NCBI GenBank assembly: GCA_024362935.1
Contig: JANCRA010000028.1
Span: 7,746,476-7,810,475 of the forward strand
Direction: 5' to 3'
Length of the DNA stretch: 64,000 nt
Origin: Setophaga petechia
Lineage: Eukaryota; Chordata; Aves; Passeriformes; Parulidae
How positions within the stretch are numbered: position 1 is the stretch's first letter; each line of letters begins with the position of its first letter. Below are positions 14,351 to 26,650 of this stretch, piece by piece. The notes below the pieces were generated by a model. It did no database searches. It saw only the letters and a list, made by a program, of their open reading frames with translations, and was not told where the DNA came from. Made by a program: the position numbers and the translations under genes.

Positions 14351-16982
14351 ACCCATTAAAGTTGTATTGACAGGATCCCAAGCCTCCCCTGTGCCCCCAA
14401 TGATTGCAAAATTCTTCTCTAAATATAGGAATTATCTGTTTAGAACTGCCAGCACTAAAGCAGAAAGTTTAAGTTGCTTTATTTTCTTTAGTAGGTTAAA
14501 TCTGAAACCTAAGGAAGGTTACCTGAAAGACATCATTCTTAACTGTGCCAACATTCATCATTTTACACAAAAATCCATTTTACACAAATCCAAATACCAA
14601 ATTTATCTACTATATCTTTATAGGAAAGAACTGAACTTCACTGACCTCTCCTGTCCTCTTCTCTTCTAACTGACAACTTTCACCAATGTAGCTTTACATT
14701 AAAACAAACCACACCCAACATCAGATCACTGGCACTGTGAAAAACAGTTTGAAAAGGAAATACCTCCCTCCAAAACAGCCAAATGAAATAGTTTCTTTTA
14801 AGGCAGCATGGAGCTTTTCCTTTTCATACAGCTTGAATAAAGCTATCATGGAATTCCTAATTGGTTTTCAAAGCCATGAACTTTTCTGTTCTGTGGAGAC
14901 TGCAGAACAGGTAATATCTAGATTTTATGAGTATAGTCAAGCTTCCAAAGACAGAAGAATAAAGGTCAAATTACTAAAATTTTCCTCAAAAGCACAAGAG
15001 AGAGGCTCACATATGGAACATATTTGCTGAAATTTGGATTTTTTAGAAAATAGTTTGTACATGAATGATACCCCAACAAATAACTAACCCTACTCCTCTC
15101 TACTGTTACTGTAACAACAAAATCCCTTTCTATGGGCAGTTTATAGTAGGATAAAGATGTTTATCTCACTGTAATATCTGGGATATTTTTATCATTTGTA
15201 CCCAAAAGATGGGGATATGTTGCTGTGAGCAACATTTTGTATTGGTACAATTGCATTTGCCATAGGTTTGTTCCATGCATTATCCACAGGTTCCTTAGGA
15301 AAAAAGCCAAGTCAGCAACCTGCAAGTGTTGGGTGATACCTGGGAGTAATAAATTCTTATTTTCCTTCTGGGTGTGACCCTCCTTAAAGCAAACGTAGCA
15401 AATGTTTCTGTAAAAAAATTCTGTAGCAAACTCCAAGTTCCCAAGTGGAGTTAAGTTCTGGGAGCACATTGAATGCTTTGGACATTCAAGCAAGTGGAGC
15501 AGTTTTTTAATTTGATGATTTACAAGTGAAGAGTTTACAGGCACAATTTGTACTTCCGCTTCTTTTTTTTTTTTTAACTTCTTTTTTTTCTTTTTCCTCT
15601 CTCCTCTGTTTCAAACTGACTTTGTTGGCCTAAGGCAGGCAGTTATTTTGGGGCAGTGAAAAGTTATAAATAAGTTCTAATAAAACTATCAGTGACACAC
15701 ATGAGACTGAACTTTTCAAACCCTTCTTTGTAAGGGAACAAAGAGCACTTTACACTGACTGTGATGCCACAAGCCCCCAAAGAAAAGTTTAAGGAAAGAG
15801 TTTCAACAACTAGCTCATGAACCCAAAATAAGAAATATTGGATGAGCTGCAGAAATTCCAGATTGTGCTGAAAGGAAGGGGCTGAGCAGCTTGCAGAGGG
15901 AAGGAGAGGAGCCAGAGGCTGGCAGAGAGCTGAGCCTGTGGGCAGATGAAGTTGCAGCTGATGTCTGAGCTGCTTCCCTTTGCCCTGCCTGCCCTGCTCC
16001 TGCTGAAAAGGAGGGGAAAAGGCAGCAGATGAAGGGTGTTGTGTTGTGTGAGCTCATCTCCTCTGGCTGCTCTGCCTGTGCCCCAAGGAGCCCCCCCTGT
16101 GTCACTCATGGAGGATTTAATGCTTTGGTGAATCTTTTCTGTCCCAAAATAGATTTAGCACCACTTAACATCCACAGGGAATGATGAGCTGTCATTGTGA
16201 TGGCAAAAGTGTTCCAGGCTGCCTGGAAAATGCAGCCATCATTTCAGAAGGGTATCCCATGTCCACCTGCACCAGCTTGCTCTCAAATTCAGAATATTCT
16301 CAATTCAGAACATTGTTTTCCAAGATTGAATATTGTTTTCCAAGAATTTTAAAACTGACATTCCTATTGTATCAAAATCACCTCAAATCAAGATTTTTTT
16401 AATGTAAAAAAAAGCAGTGATGACATTGATGTTAAAAAATAAATAAATTATTGGCCTGCAACTCAGCCCCCTTTGGATTACAAGCAAAATCTCATCTCCA
16501 AGGCAGTTTCAACTCTCTCTTAAGGAGAACTACACAGTCCTGCCCTCTGCATTTTCAAAACTTTCTGCATTATCAGAGGCATCAGTTTAATCAGAAACAG
16601 AGACACTAAAGAACAATGAAGGAGTCCATCCCTCTGTGGTTCTCAGGAATGTGTGCTGCACATCTGGATAAACATGGGTCTGGAGAGAATGGAAACATTC
16701 ATTCCCCAGCTGTGGTTGGGTCCAAACCCTTTTTCTTTCTCTGTCTGATTTACTCCTAATCCTGCATTTGGTGCTTGCAAAACTGCACAAACCCTGCTGA
16801 GGCTGACACAACAGGCCCAGGAATCCTCCTCATGACCCTTTACACCTATTTTCTAAACAAAACCTTCTCCTGGGCTGTGAGCTCCAGCTGAAAGGAGAGA
16901 TCCTGAAGGAATTGACAGTTGTGACATTAACAGAAATGCCAACTGTCCCACAGCACCTTGTTCTCCAACAGAGTCAGGAAAG
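14351..16982. other. Non-coding stretch
   Basis: No gene recognised. Pyrimidine-rich, T-run-rich stretch around 15558-15600. Minus-strand open frames at 15161-15544 and 15810-16109 have no supporting similarity or splice structure. Confidence 0.4.
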
Positions 16983-17148
16983 GGATGCATTCCCTCTTTA
17001 TTTTTATACCAGCTCCAAGGATGCAGTCACTAAGTTGTTTGCTCATTTTCAAAGTCAAGTCCAGGAGAAATAAGACATTTGTCTTGGCTCTAAAAAGTGA
17101 GAAGAATCAGAGGTATGAAACTGGGAGACTGAGAGCAGAGTTCACCAT
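16983..17148 (+). repeat. Dispersed repeat, copy B
   Basis: Second copy of the repeat described at 14187-14350, 2.8 kb downstream and in the same orientation. The best-conserved core runs from accagctccaaggatgcag to gagagcagagttca. Confidence 0.8.
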
Positions 17149-20100
17149 CCTGCTAGAAATCCTGGATTTGGAGATCTCGTGGAAATTGGGTGTATTTAGA
17201 TCTTCTGCTCTGATGCTGTGTGGGAAAACCCACTGTCCATGGCAGCCAGGACCACAAGAGGAACTGTCTGAAGGCCCATCCCACTGGCAAGGAAACACCT
17301 TTCCCCCTCTGATTTCACAGGTACAAATCCTACAGCTCCTCCTGGACACATCAAGGACCTCCCCTTGGGGAGGTGCTGCAGGACCACGAGGGAATCTGAG
17401 CTCTAACCTGACAGAAGGATCCATAGTCTCCAAAATAGATATTTCACATAGAAAAGTCAATATTTGTTATCAAATCCCACCAGGTAAGAAATACATATAA
17501 ACCACAGGCAGTAGCTTTGGTTTGTTACCTTAAATTTTCTGTTTTAACAGCTCTCCTAAAGCCAGGGCAGCAGCATCTGCTGTTACAGCAACAACAGGAG
17601 CCCAGGCTTCATCACTCCAACAATGAGAGCAGGCTGCAAAAAGCTGAGAGCTGATGCAAAATGCAGGGCAAGCCCTAAATTAACCCTGCCTTGCCAAGGT
17701 CAGTGCTCTGCCCTCAGCTTCAGTGGTGTTGGAGTGCACCTGTGGCAGGAAAAAAGGTCAAGCTCTTTTAGAACACCTAAAGGAAAGCATCAATATTTGA
17801 GGGTTTGTTTCAGGAGCTGTTGTTTGCATGGCTGAAGTAGAAAAACAGAGGCACAGGGAAGTTCATCACTGTAAATTATTGATCTGCTGCTTTCTAGACA
17901 CTGAAACTGGTAATTAAACAAATGGTAAAAAGATACTTCATCAATTATAGAGTGCCACTTTAAATTACACTTGCTCCAGGATGAATAAAACACAGAGGTT
18001 AAATGCCTTGGGTATTTCATGCCTGCTTCTTGTTCAAAATCCTCACTGCACCAATGATTCTAATTCTCATATCCTGCTGCTCCAGAGCTGTGTGCTCTAT
18101 GTTAAGTTCACAAAGGGAAATTAGAGCTCTTGTTTCACAAGTTTTAGTTCACACAATGTCCAGGAAGCACAGTGCCATGGTCAGGAGAGAGCATTTGGAG
18201 CAGATATCATTGGGATTCCCTTTCTGCCCAGCAGGGTTGGTTATATGGCCTCATGTCAAGGCCCTGTGGTTACAGCCCTCCCTCAAAAATCAGACCAAAA
18301 AAAAAGGAGTTTTGTCTGCTAGCAGCCACTTGTGCAATCTGTGAAGCACTGGGCAGACATTTGACACTGGCCTGATGGTTTTTAGAAGCTATAGACATGC
18401 ACACACCCTCCCCAACCTAAAATAACACCAGCAAGCTGCTTGTGAAGCAATATGGTGATGACATCAAAGATGCCCTTTTAAGCAGAAATCATGTCACAAT
18501 CATGATGATGACTCAAATTTGATTCATGATAAATTTTTATATGAGGGTGCACACCTTGCTGCACCAAGCTTAAGGTTATCTCATTCCACATGTTAAATAT
18601 GTGAATGTAAAAGTACACTTGCTCTAATACTGATTTTGAAACCAACAGCAATCAAAGAACAGCTTGGCTATCTTGTTCTGGCATGGGTTCTCTAGAACTA
18701 TTATTACATCTTAAAGAGATTTCACCCTGGGAAGGCATTTAGTGAAGGCTGAGTTCATCCATTGATTGAGATATGGAATATGAATATTCCAGCTTTAAGG
18801 CTGCAAATGCAGCAGAAGCAGCTGCCTTAAAGGCACATGCAAAACAACCCTAACAGGTGGACACAGCTGGCATCCCTCATGGAGCAGTGAGGCAGCACCA
18901 GGGAAACAGCAGCTGCTGCTGGGGCCAGGACAATCCTGGAAATCAAAGAATTTATCATGGAGCAGAGGGGCAGGAGTGAAGGTGGGAGCTCAGAGAGGAA
19001 GGAGAGGTTGAGGTGGAGAATTATCAGAACATGGTGTGGAAGCTGAAGGTGATGGAAAGCTGCAGCTTTCAGCTGATGGAAACAGTCCCAGTGGGAGATG
19101 GAGGCTGGGCTGTGGGATTTTTGTGGAGGAAAGAACATCAGTGCCTGGTAGGGGGACAGGAGAATCAAAGGCTGAGCTGACTCTTCCTACAGCTCCCCAG
19201 ATAATGAGGCTGAAGCACAAGGAGAGCCAGCTCTGCCACAGGCCTGGTGCCAAGTGCTTTGTGAAGTGCTCCTTGGCTGTTCTGAGGAGAGTTACACAAG
19301 GTAAGGCTTTATTCATAAGTGCCTGATGGATCCTGTGTGTGCAACAGCTCCTACCAGCAGAGCAGTGTTTGTGGGAAATGTTAGCAAGAGTGTCTAAGAG
19401 AGATAAAGCCTTTGAGCTGCAGATGAAGCTGCCAGCCCTCATTTCCAGCTTGTCAGAGCAAGTCCTCCTTGAAGTCAGCAGGCTGGAATGAAGAGAATCT
19501 GGCATTTGTGCATGGATGTATGGCTCCGGCAGGCGGGGCGCTGCCTTTAATCAGACTTTCCACAGAGCAGGGCAGTGGGAGTGGCCGGGGCACCGAGGGA
19601 TGGGCGTTATCTGCTGCCCATCCACAAATTCCTCTCCTCCGACTCCGGGTTTCAAGCCTGACCTCCTCTCCTGCTTCCACCAGCCCTAGAGCTGGAGGGG
19701 AAGGGCCACGCAGGGCTGGAATCTGAGAGCCCTTCACATTCTCAGAATTGCTGGGGTGTGTGAGAGGCAGCACACACTTGTCTGGTGAGCTGACAAATTC
19801 CACAACAGCTGATGGCTCCCAGGAGTAGCTGCATGCAGGTACCCACAGGGGGGAACCCCACTATGCTAAAATTCACTTTTCCAAGTGCTAACCCACTCCA
19901 GCTCACAGCTGATTGTGAAGCCTCTTCACTCACAGTGCATCAAAAAGGAGCAAAACTCCAAAACATTTTAATCCAGCTGCCTACTACAGCATCAAGAATT
20001 CCAGTGCAAACCACTTTGGGTTGTTTTCTACCCTCACAATGAGCCTACAGTCCACTACATCACACAGAGCTCCAATTCCATCTAGAAATAGCCTCTTGAG

Positions 20101-20581
20101 GTCTCTGTTGCAGGATGGCATTCTTAAATTTTGTTTCCTTGTGTGCCACTGCTGGTGGTCACAGCAACAAATTGCAGGAACCTGCACGTATTCCTGGGAT
20201 GGGCACAGAGCCACATCCGACCTCTGGCACGGAAGGTTTTGGCAGCAGAATTAATTCCTTGTCCCCTCCCCTTTCTGCCTGTGTCTCTCATGGCATTCTC
20301 AGATACCACAATAGAGTAACCTTGTTCTACTACCCACCAGAAATGCCTTGTCAGAGTCCCACAGGGCTCAAAGGTTCTTTGGATCTTTACACCTGGTGCA
20401 AAGCAGGGCAAAAGTGGGAATCTGTGCATCCTCACCTGGGTAAGGTATTCCCCATCCTGACCCTCAGTGCACTGGCTCTCCCAAACTCCATTCATGGAAA
20501 AAACAATGCTCTGGGAAGGGGGAGAGAGCAAAATATTCCAGACACCAGTGCCCAACTGGACCCCTGTGCCTTGGGCTCTTC
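17149..20581. other. Non-coding stretch
   Basis: No exon, RNA gene or clear transposon recognised. Open frames at 18990-19505 (minus) and 20115-20630 (plus) are not supported by anything else. Confidence 0.4.
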
Positions 20582-20585
20582 TCCC

Positions 20586-20963
20586 TGTGTTCACAGGGGT
20601 GTCAGGTTGAGGGAAGAGAGGAGGATTTGACTCTGTGTTTCAGAAGGTTTCATTTATTATTTTGTGATATATATTGTATTAAAACTATGCTAAAAGAATA
20701 GAAGAAAGGATTTCTTCAGAGGGTTAGCTAAGAATAGAATAATAAGGAATAAAACAAAGGTTTGTGGCTCAGACTCCCTGTCTGAGCCAGCTGACTGTGA
20801 TTGGCCATTAATTAGAAACAACCAACATGGGCCAATCCCAGATGCACCTGTTGCATTCCACAGCAGCAGATAATCAATGTTTACATTTTGTTCCTGAGGC
20901 CTCTCATCTTCTCAGGAGGAAAAATCCTAAGGAAAGGATTTTTCATAAAAGATATCTGTGACA
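20586..20963 (-). mobile_element. Solo LTR of an endogenous retrovirus
   Basis: A 378-bp element bounded by tgtgttcacaggg on the left and tctgtgaca on the right, so it begins TG and ends CA. The same bases tccc(t) lie immediately outside both ends (20582-20585 and 20964-20968), consistent with a short target-site duplication. In minus orientation it reads TGTCACAGATATC at its start and has an AATAAA-type signal near its 3' part (the plus strand reads tttattatttt near 20652). The sequence resembles an LTR that is present in very many copies in passerine genomes; this is recognition from memory, not a search. No internal retroviral gene is present, so it is a solo LTR left by recombination. Confidence 0.85.
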
Positions 20964-20968
20964 TCCCT

Positions 20969-21795
20969 GTTTTGGATGCCAGCCACTCTAAGGATGCTTT
21001 GGCAAGAGGCAGAACAAACAGCAGCTTTTCCTGGCTCTGTGTCCCAGTGTGTGCAGCCTGCAAGGATTTATCAGTGCCTCTCTCTCCCTGATCTGCACAT
21101 TACAGGGCACCAGCAGTGCAGGACTCAGGGCCAGGTGCTCCTGCACTGCTCAGGATCTGGGACTGTGGCAGCTTGGGAATGCTCATTATGAGCAGTGGAG
21201 TGGAGATTGCCTGTTCTGTTTGTAAACCTTGATAAAGCCAACATTTAGAAAACAACTAATTACCATTTATGTCCCAAACAGCTGGCCGAGCTCCACATCC
21301 ACATGCTGGGAGGTTTTGGTGCCAATCAGCCCACACATCAGAGCACAAAAGTGCCCCAGTGTGACTGCAGAACCTTCTAGCAAACAAACCAAACTTCTCA
21401 CTAGCACTGACTTCAAGGATCAAAACACAGCAGTGTAAGAATAGAACAGCCACACAGGCCATCATTCCCACATCATTACACTACAGACACTTGTCCAAGG
21501 TGAAAAGGGCGCAGAAAATGTCCTCTGAGGTGCCAGAGGGCAGTCCCAGGCTGCTGTCAGCTGGCCTGGCCAGCTGAGGTTACTGTGACACCTCTGTCCC
21601 AGCTGTGCCTGTCCTGGGACTAAGATCCATTCAGCTCTGAGCAGACACTTCAGGGAACTCAACAAACAGAAAATGTGTTTGCCATCACTGCTCTCCCAGC
21701 TTTGTTTCAAAGGGTTAATCAAAGGGTCAAATGGATGCAAGGACAAGGCAGGGAGTGGAGAACTACAGTGAAACCAGTTTAAATTGGTTCAGTGA
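20969..21795. other. Non-coding stretch
   Basis: Nothing recognisable between the LTR and the next CR1 tail. Confidence 0.4.
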
Positions 21796-21852
21796 AAGGT
21801 GGAACAAGATATCTTAAAGTCCCTTCCAACCCAGACCATTCTATGATTCTAA
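21796..21852 (+). mobile_element. CR1 LINE 3' tail (sense)
   Basis: Contains aaagtcccttccaaccc followed by accattctatgattct, the hallmark CR1 3' terminus. The copy is strongly 5'-truncated; similarity upstream of 21796 is uncertain. Confidence 0.85.
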
Positions 21853-24800
21853 ACAGAACTGATATCAGGACAAGCTTATCTCAGATACAAAAGAAAGAGC
21901 ATTTCATGGAAGTGACATGGATGAAGCTCCAAGACTCCCTGGCTGCTTCCACATCCCCTCCCCTGTGCACATCCTCATGCCCTGAGCACTGAAATCCTGG
22001 AGAAGTGACACAAGGACAGAACCACAACCAGCAGCCCTGGGGACAAGCCCAGCAATGTCACCAGGGGTGCAGCCTGTCACCTGCAGTGCCCCAGGAGCAG
22101 AGGAGCAGCACCATAAATCACCTAACCTGACACATGGGATCCTGTCCCAGCACTGCTCTGCTACTCCCCAAAATTGCAAAACCTGACACTTTTTGGCCCT
22201 AGAAATGAGGGCTGATGCTGCTGGGGCTTGGTTGCACACAGGAGAGGAGCAGCTCACTCCACACACTCATCACTGAGCCATTTATTGACCCAAATGAACC
22301 TCTCCATCCCCTATCAATCCAGAAATGTCAATCCAGCCCACACTAAACACTGATTGATTTTCTACTCTAACGAGCACCGTGTCACATTTGTGTTAACTAC
22401 TCATCAGTTCAGATAAGTGGTTTGCAATTAAGATAATTTGAGACCAGTACAAGTGTGGCCTGAAAAGCACTTTCAAGAGTTCAGCACAGAGAAATTCACT
22501 GCTCAAAACAGACAGCCAGGTACCAAGCTGACAGCTACACCAGAATTTACCTTTCCAAATAAAAAAATTTTGTCACAACCTAAGTTTTCTTAGGAAGGCA
22601 ATAAATGGCTCGTACAAATATTTCATCCCAGATGTGAACACTCACCCTGCAGCAACACTGATTTCTGCTTTCCTTCCTCTCAGGTGACACCACAGTCCTT
22701 TCACAGGTGCTCCCTTATTCTGATGGCAGGCAGGCAGCATTCCAGCAAAGCTGCACTCGGGGACAAACAGCCACCTTCACTGAAGCCTCCAGAGAAAAAT
22801 AAACAGTTACAGGAGAGCAGCTTTGAGTTCCATGGCCCTGAGCCTGGACATAGCTCACATTCTCATCCTACACAGAGCCACTCTGTGGAATTTTCCTCCC
22901 AGTGCAAGTGGTTTGGACACCAGCAGCTGCCAGTTGAGCACATTCAGGTTACAGTTGGAACTCCCCTGTCCCCACCTAGATCCGGAAACTTCAGAGCAGA
23001 CACTTGGCAACCACCCAGGTTTCAGTTTGAAGAGACACAGAGATCAAACAGCCTCCTGCACAACACAAGGGTTTTTTTGCATAGAGAACACCACATCTCT
23101 TGCAACATTTCCTCTTCACATGGAGCCCTCATGACCAGTGTGCCAGAGCAGCAGGGAAGTCCTCAGTCCCTCCCAGCACTCACTACCTGCCAGGCTGCAG
23201 CACCAGCCATGCCCTGCTTTTCTCTCCAGGAAGTGCAGCTCATCTCTTTTTTTCCACTCTTCTTTCCTTTCTTGTATCAAGCCACAAATACCTCAAATCA
23301 GATTAGTTTATATTTTAATCAAATAACGTCTGAAAGCTTTAGCCTAATATGTAAATGGCTCATAACCATCAGCTCTTGTATTCTTTAATTATATCAGGCA
23401 AAGAAAAAAGACACTGTGCTTCTTCATTATGTTGTTTTTCTTAAAAGTTCTAAGGGACTTTAACACACCTGGTTTGGAAATACCTTTTGCATAAATTATC
23501 CCAAATTCTTCCCAGCTTTCTCAAATCCCTGCAAAAGCAGTCAGTGCTGTTTCTTCTGTGTGTTTAGGGGACATCTCTGGTGACCTTAAATTACAATATT
23601 TTAAGGTATTGAACAGACAGGCAGCACTACAGCTCACCTGCACTATTTTTACAATTGAGACTCAAACAATTTACAGAGCTGCTTTCTGCTGGAAACCAAA
23701 TTTTTAAGTGCTGAAACTTAAGCTCCAACTGAAGCAATACAAGAGCCAGGACAATGGGCATTTGTCCCCAAGTTATTCCATGAAGCTGAGCTTTAACTTT
23801 CTTCAGCTGAGTAGTCTGAGAGTCCCCTTCTTCAGGAGGATGTGGAGGCCAACAGAGCAAAATGAGATTGATCAGATCTCTGATATGGGCTCATTTTGGC
23901 CTCACCACCTTTTCTGCCTCCCACACATCTTTATCTCCATCCAACTTTTCCAGCCTCCACTTTCTGGCCTCTGCTTTCCTTGCTGACCTCCCACACCATT
24001 TTGGCCTCCCACTCCTTTTCAGTTTCTGCTTTTTCTATTGGTCTCCCACCCTTTCTCAGCCTCCACTTTTCCTTCTGGTGTTTCAGCTTCTGGTTTTCTC
24101 TCAGACCAGCACAGAATATTCAAACCCCCTCAAGGTTATGAATTTGTAAATTTTCTTTCCAAACAACCATGCTTCACCTTGATATGTCCATCCACACTTC
24201 TTCTACAACCCAGCTGATCAGAAATAACCCATGTCCATCCTGACACCTTGCAGCCAGAACAACTTGGGTTTATGTCCAAGGAAACCTGGTGGTTCTCTCA
24301 CTAATTCCAAGCCTGCTAAGATTATCACAGCACTGTACAGTTGTTTTAATGGAATTATAAAGTAAAATATGAGAATTTCTGGGATGGTAAAAGTTGATGC
24401 TCTAAGCTTTGCTGATAGCTCCATAAACTGCTGTTCCCAGGTTCTGTCCACCAGATTCCTGGACAGAAGATCAGCAAAATTAAATATAATGTGTTCCCAC
24501 AGAGTGCTATGGTTGGGCACACACAAAAACACACCCTGTACTTTTCTGCAGAACTTGCTTTTGATCCCCTCACCCACTTATAAGAGCAAACAAATCCATG
24601 CACAAATAAAATGAGGATTTTGCAAGTCACATATTTTGTATTCAACTTCATTATGAGATGAAGTTTTCCTTTCTGTTTTCCAACAAAACTGTGTCCAAAA
24701 AAGCTGGTAATTTTGGGAAAAATAAAAAATAAACTTTTTGAATACACTATTTAAAATTAAGCACTTGGTTTACTTGAAAAATGTGACGGGTGCTCTGCTG

Positions 24801-26243
24801 GTTGTTGCACTTGGTTGTTTATTCAGAACCTCAAAACCAACCAGGGACACAAACCCTGGCTGTTGTTAAAACCTTTTCAAGTGTAATGGGTGGGGAGAGA
24901 AGTTTCCTGCAACATCTGTGAGAAAATCCCATGTTAACACAGAACAGCAGATCATGAGTCAGGAAAAGGCAGAAAAGCTCACAAGTGAACCCCTGTGCTC
25001 ACTCAAAAGAGGCAAAAGAAAACATCTGCTTTTCTGTCTGAGTTCCAGTTCTGTCAGAGAGAGAATTCCTGCCTTGCTGGTGCAAAGGTGTGGCTTTCCC
25101 TCCCAAGAAGAACAAGAGGCAATTTCAAACAGACTCCAAAAGTCCTAAGAGTGGAGGACAACCTGTTATTTAAAATAACAAGATGTGTGGACACAGAACA
25201 AGGCTTCCTGGTCTCTAATTTGGAGATTCAATAAAACTCTAGAGAAGCCCAACACTAATTTGTGCAATAATCTTCCCTGTCTCCAAACCACACCATTGGA
25301 CTCACCAGCTTTTACTGCAGATCAAAACCTGAGCTGCAGCAGCAGCATTTGTAATGCAGTGCTGTGTGATGTTGCAAATATGCACCAGGTTTTGTTTTTT
25401 CCAAAATGCTGGTTATAGTGTGCAGCCTCGTAAAGCACAGAACTGCATATTTTAGTTATTAAACTTCACAAACAAGTCTGGCTGTTGAAAGTCATTTCCC
25501 TGAGTAAACAATGACTCAGTGTGGGCTGTATAATGTACAAGTTATTAGTTACTGTTAGTGAGTTTAAAAAAACTCAACTCTATACAAAGGCCTGCTTCAG
25601 AATGGAAAATAGTTTTCCTCCTACTTCCATAGTCCCAGTTATATTGTTTCAGTGGAATTTAATTTTCTAAAAAGCTAAACAGATCACTATCTCTTCATTA
25701 TATAATTGGACATTGACTTAACTGGACCCTTCAGCCATGAACAATATGTGCAGTGTGAAAGCTGAGTTTACCTTTTTTTCTGTTCTCAGTTTGTCATTAT
25801 AATGCTGAAGTAAAGCTGATTCTTTCCTGGATAGGAATAGCCCATCCAGACCAGGCATCAGGTGACAATGAAAACAGACATAAAGACAGCCATAAAATAT
25901 TGAGGATATGGTAATGAAGAAAAATGCAATTGCAAGCTCAATAAAATCCTCTGACAAACACTGCTCCCTAGTTGAATTACAGCTCCTTCCATAATCCCCC
26001 TCTTCATTAGCAAAATGGCCAAATACACCTGGTGATTGTCAGCTGGCAGAAGGCACCAGGACCACTCTGCCTAATGAAACTCAGCTGCTGAAGCACCAAG
26101 GTGGTTTCCCTGCAGCCTCCAAGCCCCTCCACAGGCTGTTTTCCTGTTCCAGTGTGCCCTGTCCCAGGGCAGGAGCACATCTCTGTGTTACCTTCTGTAA
26201 GGGGGAAATCTCTGGTCAGACTAAAAGGAAATACAGAGTCAGA
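21853..26243. other. Non-coding stretch
   Basis: No gene recognised. The longest open frame (plus strand 22684-23388, 234 codons) has no recognisable domain, no coding-like composition and no splice context. Pyrimidine-rich block at 23880-24110. Confidence 0.4.
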
Positions 26244-26650
26244 TCACAGAAAATCCTGAGCTGGAGGGACCTACAAGGATCATCTATTCCAACTCCTGGC
26301 CCTGCACAGAGACCCCAACAATCCCACCCTGAGCATCCCTGGCAGTGTTGTCCAAACTCTCCTGGAGCTCTGGCAGCCTTGGGGCCATGCCCATCCCCTG
26401 GGGAGCCTGGGCAGTGCCCAGCACCCTCTGAGGAAGAACTTTTCCCTAAAATTCAACCCAAACCTGCCCTGGCACAGCTCCAGCTGTTCCCTCCTCCTGT
26501 CACAGGGCAGAGGTTGGAGCTGCCCCTCCTGAGGAAGCTGCAGCCCCCAGTGAGGTCTGACCTCAGCCTCCTCTTCTCCAGGCTGCACAAACCAAGTGAC
26601 CTCAGCTGCTCTTTACAGGACTTCCCCTCTAGACCTTTCATCATCTTTAC
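26244..26650 (-). mobile_element. CR1 LINE fragment, about 400 bp (antisense)
   Basis: The reverse complement of the CR1 3' region is recognisable over its whole length. Landmarks include tcacagaaaatcctgagctg, ggcagccttggggccatgcc, gggcagtgcccagcaccctc and cctcctcttctccaggctgc, ending near agacctttcatcatc. This is the end of the reverse-transcriptase frame plus 3'UTR, 5'-truncated and frame-disrupted. The open frame read across it on the plus strand is antisense and meaningless. Confidence 0.9.

Noticed and set aside
22684..23388. 234-codon plus-strand open frame
   Set aside because: No recognisable domain, no flanking splice or promoter signals, ordinary composition; could be chance in non-coding DNA.
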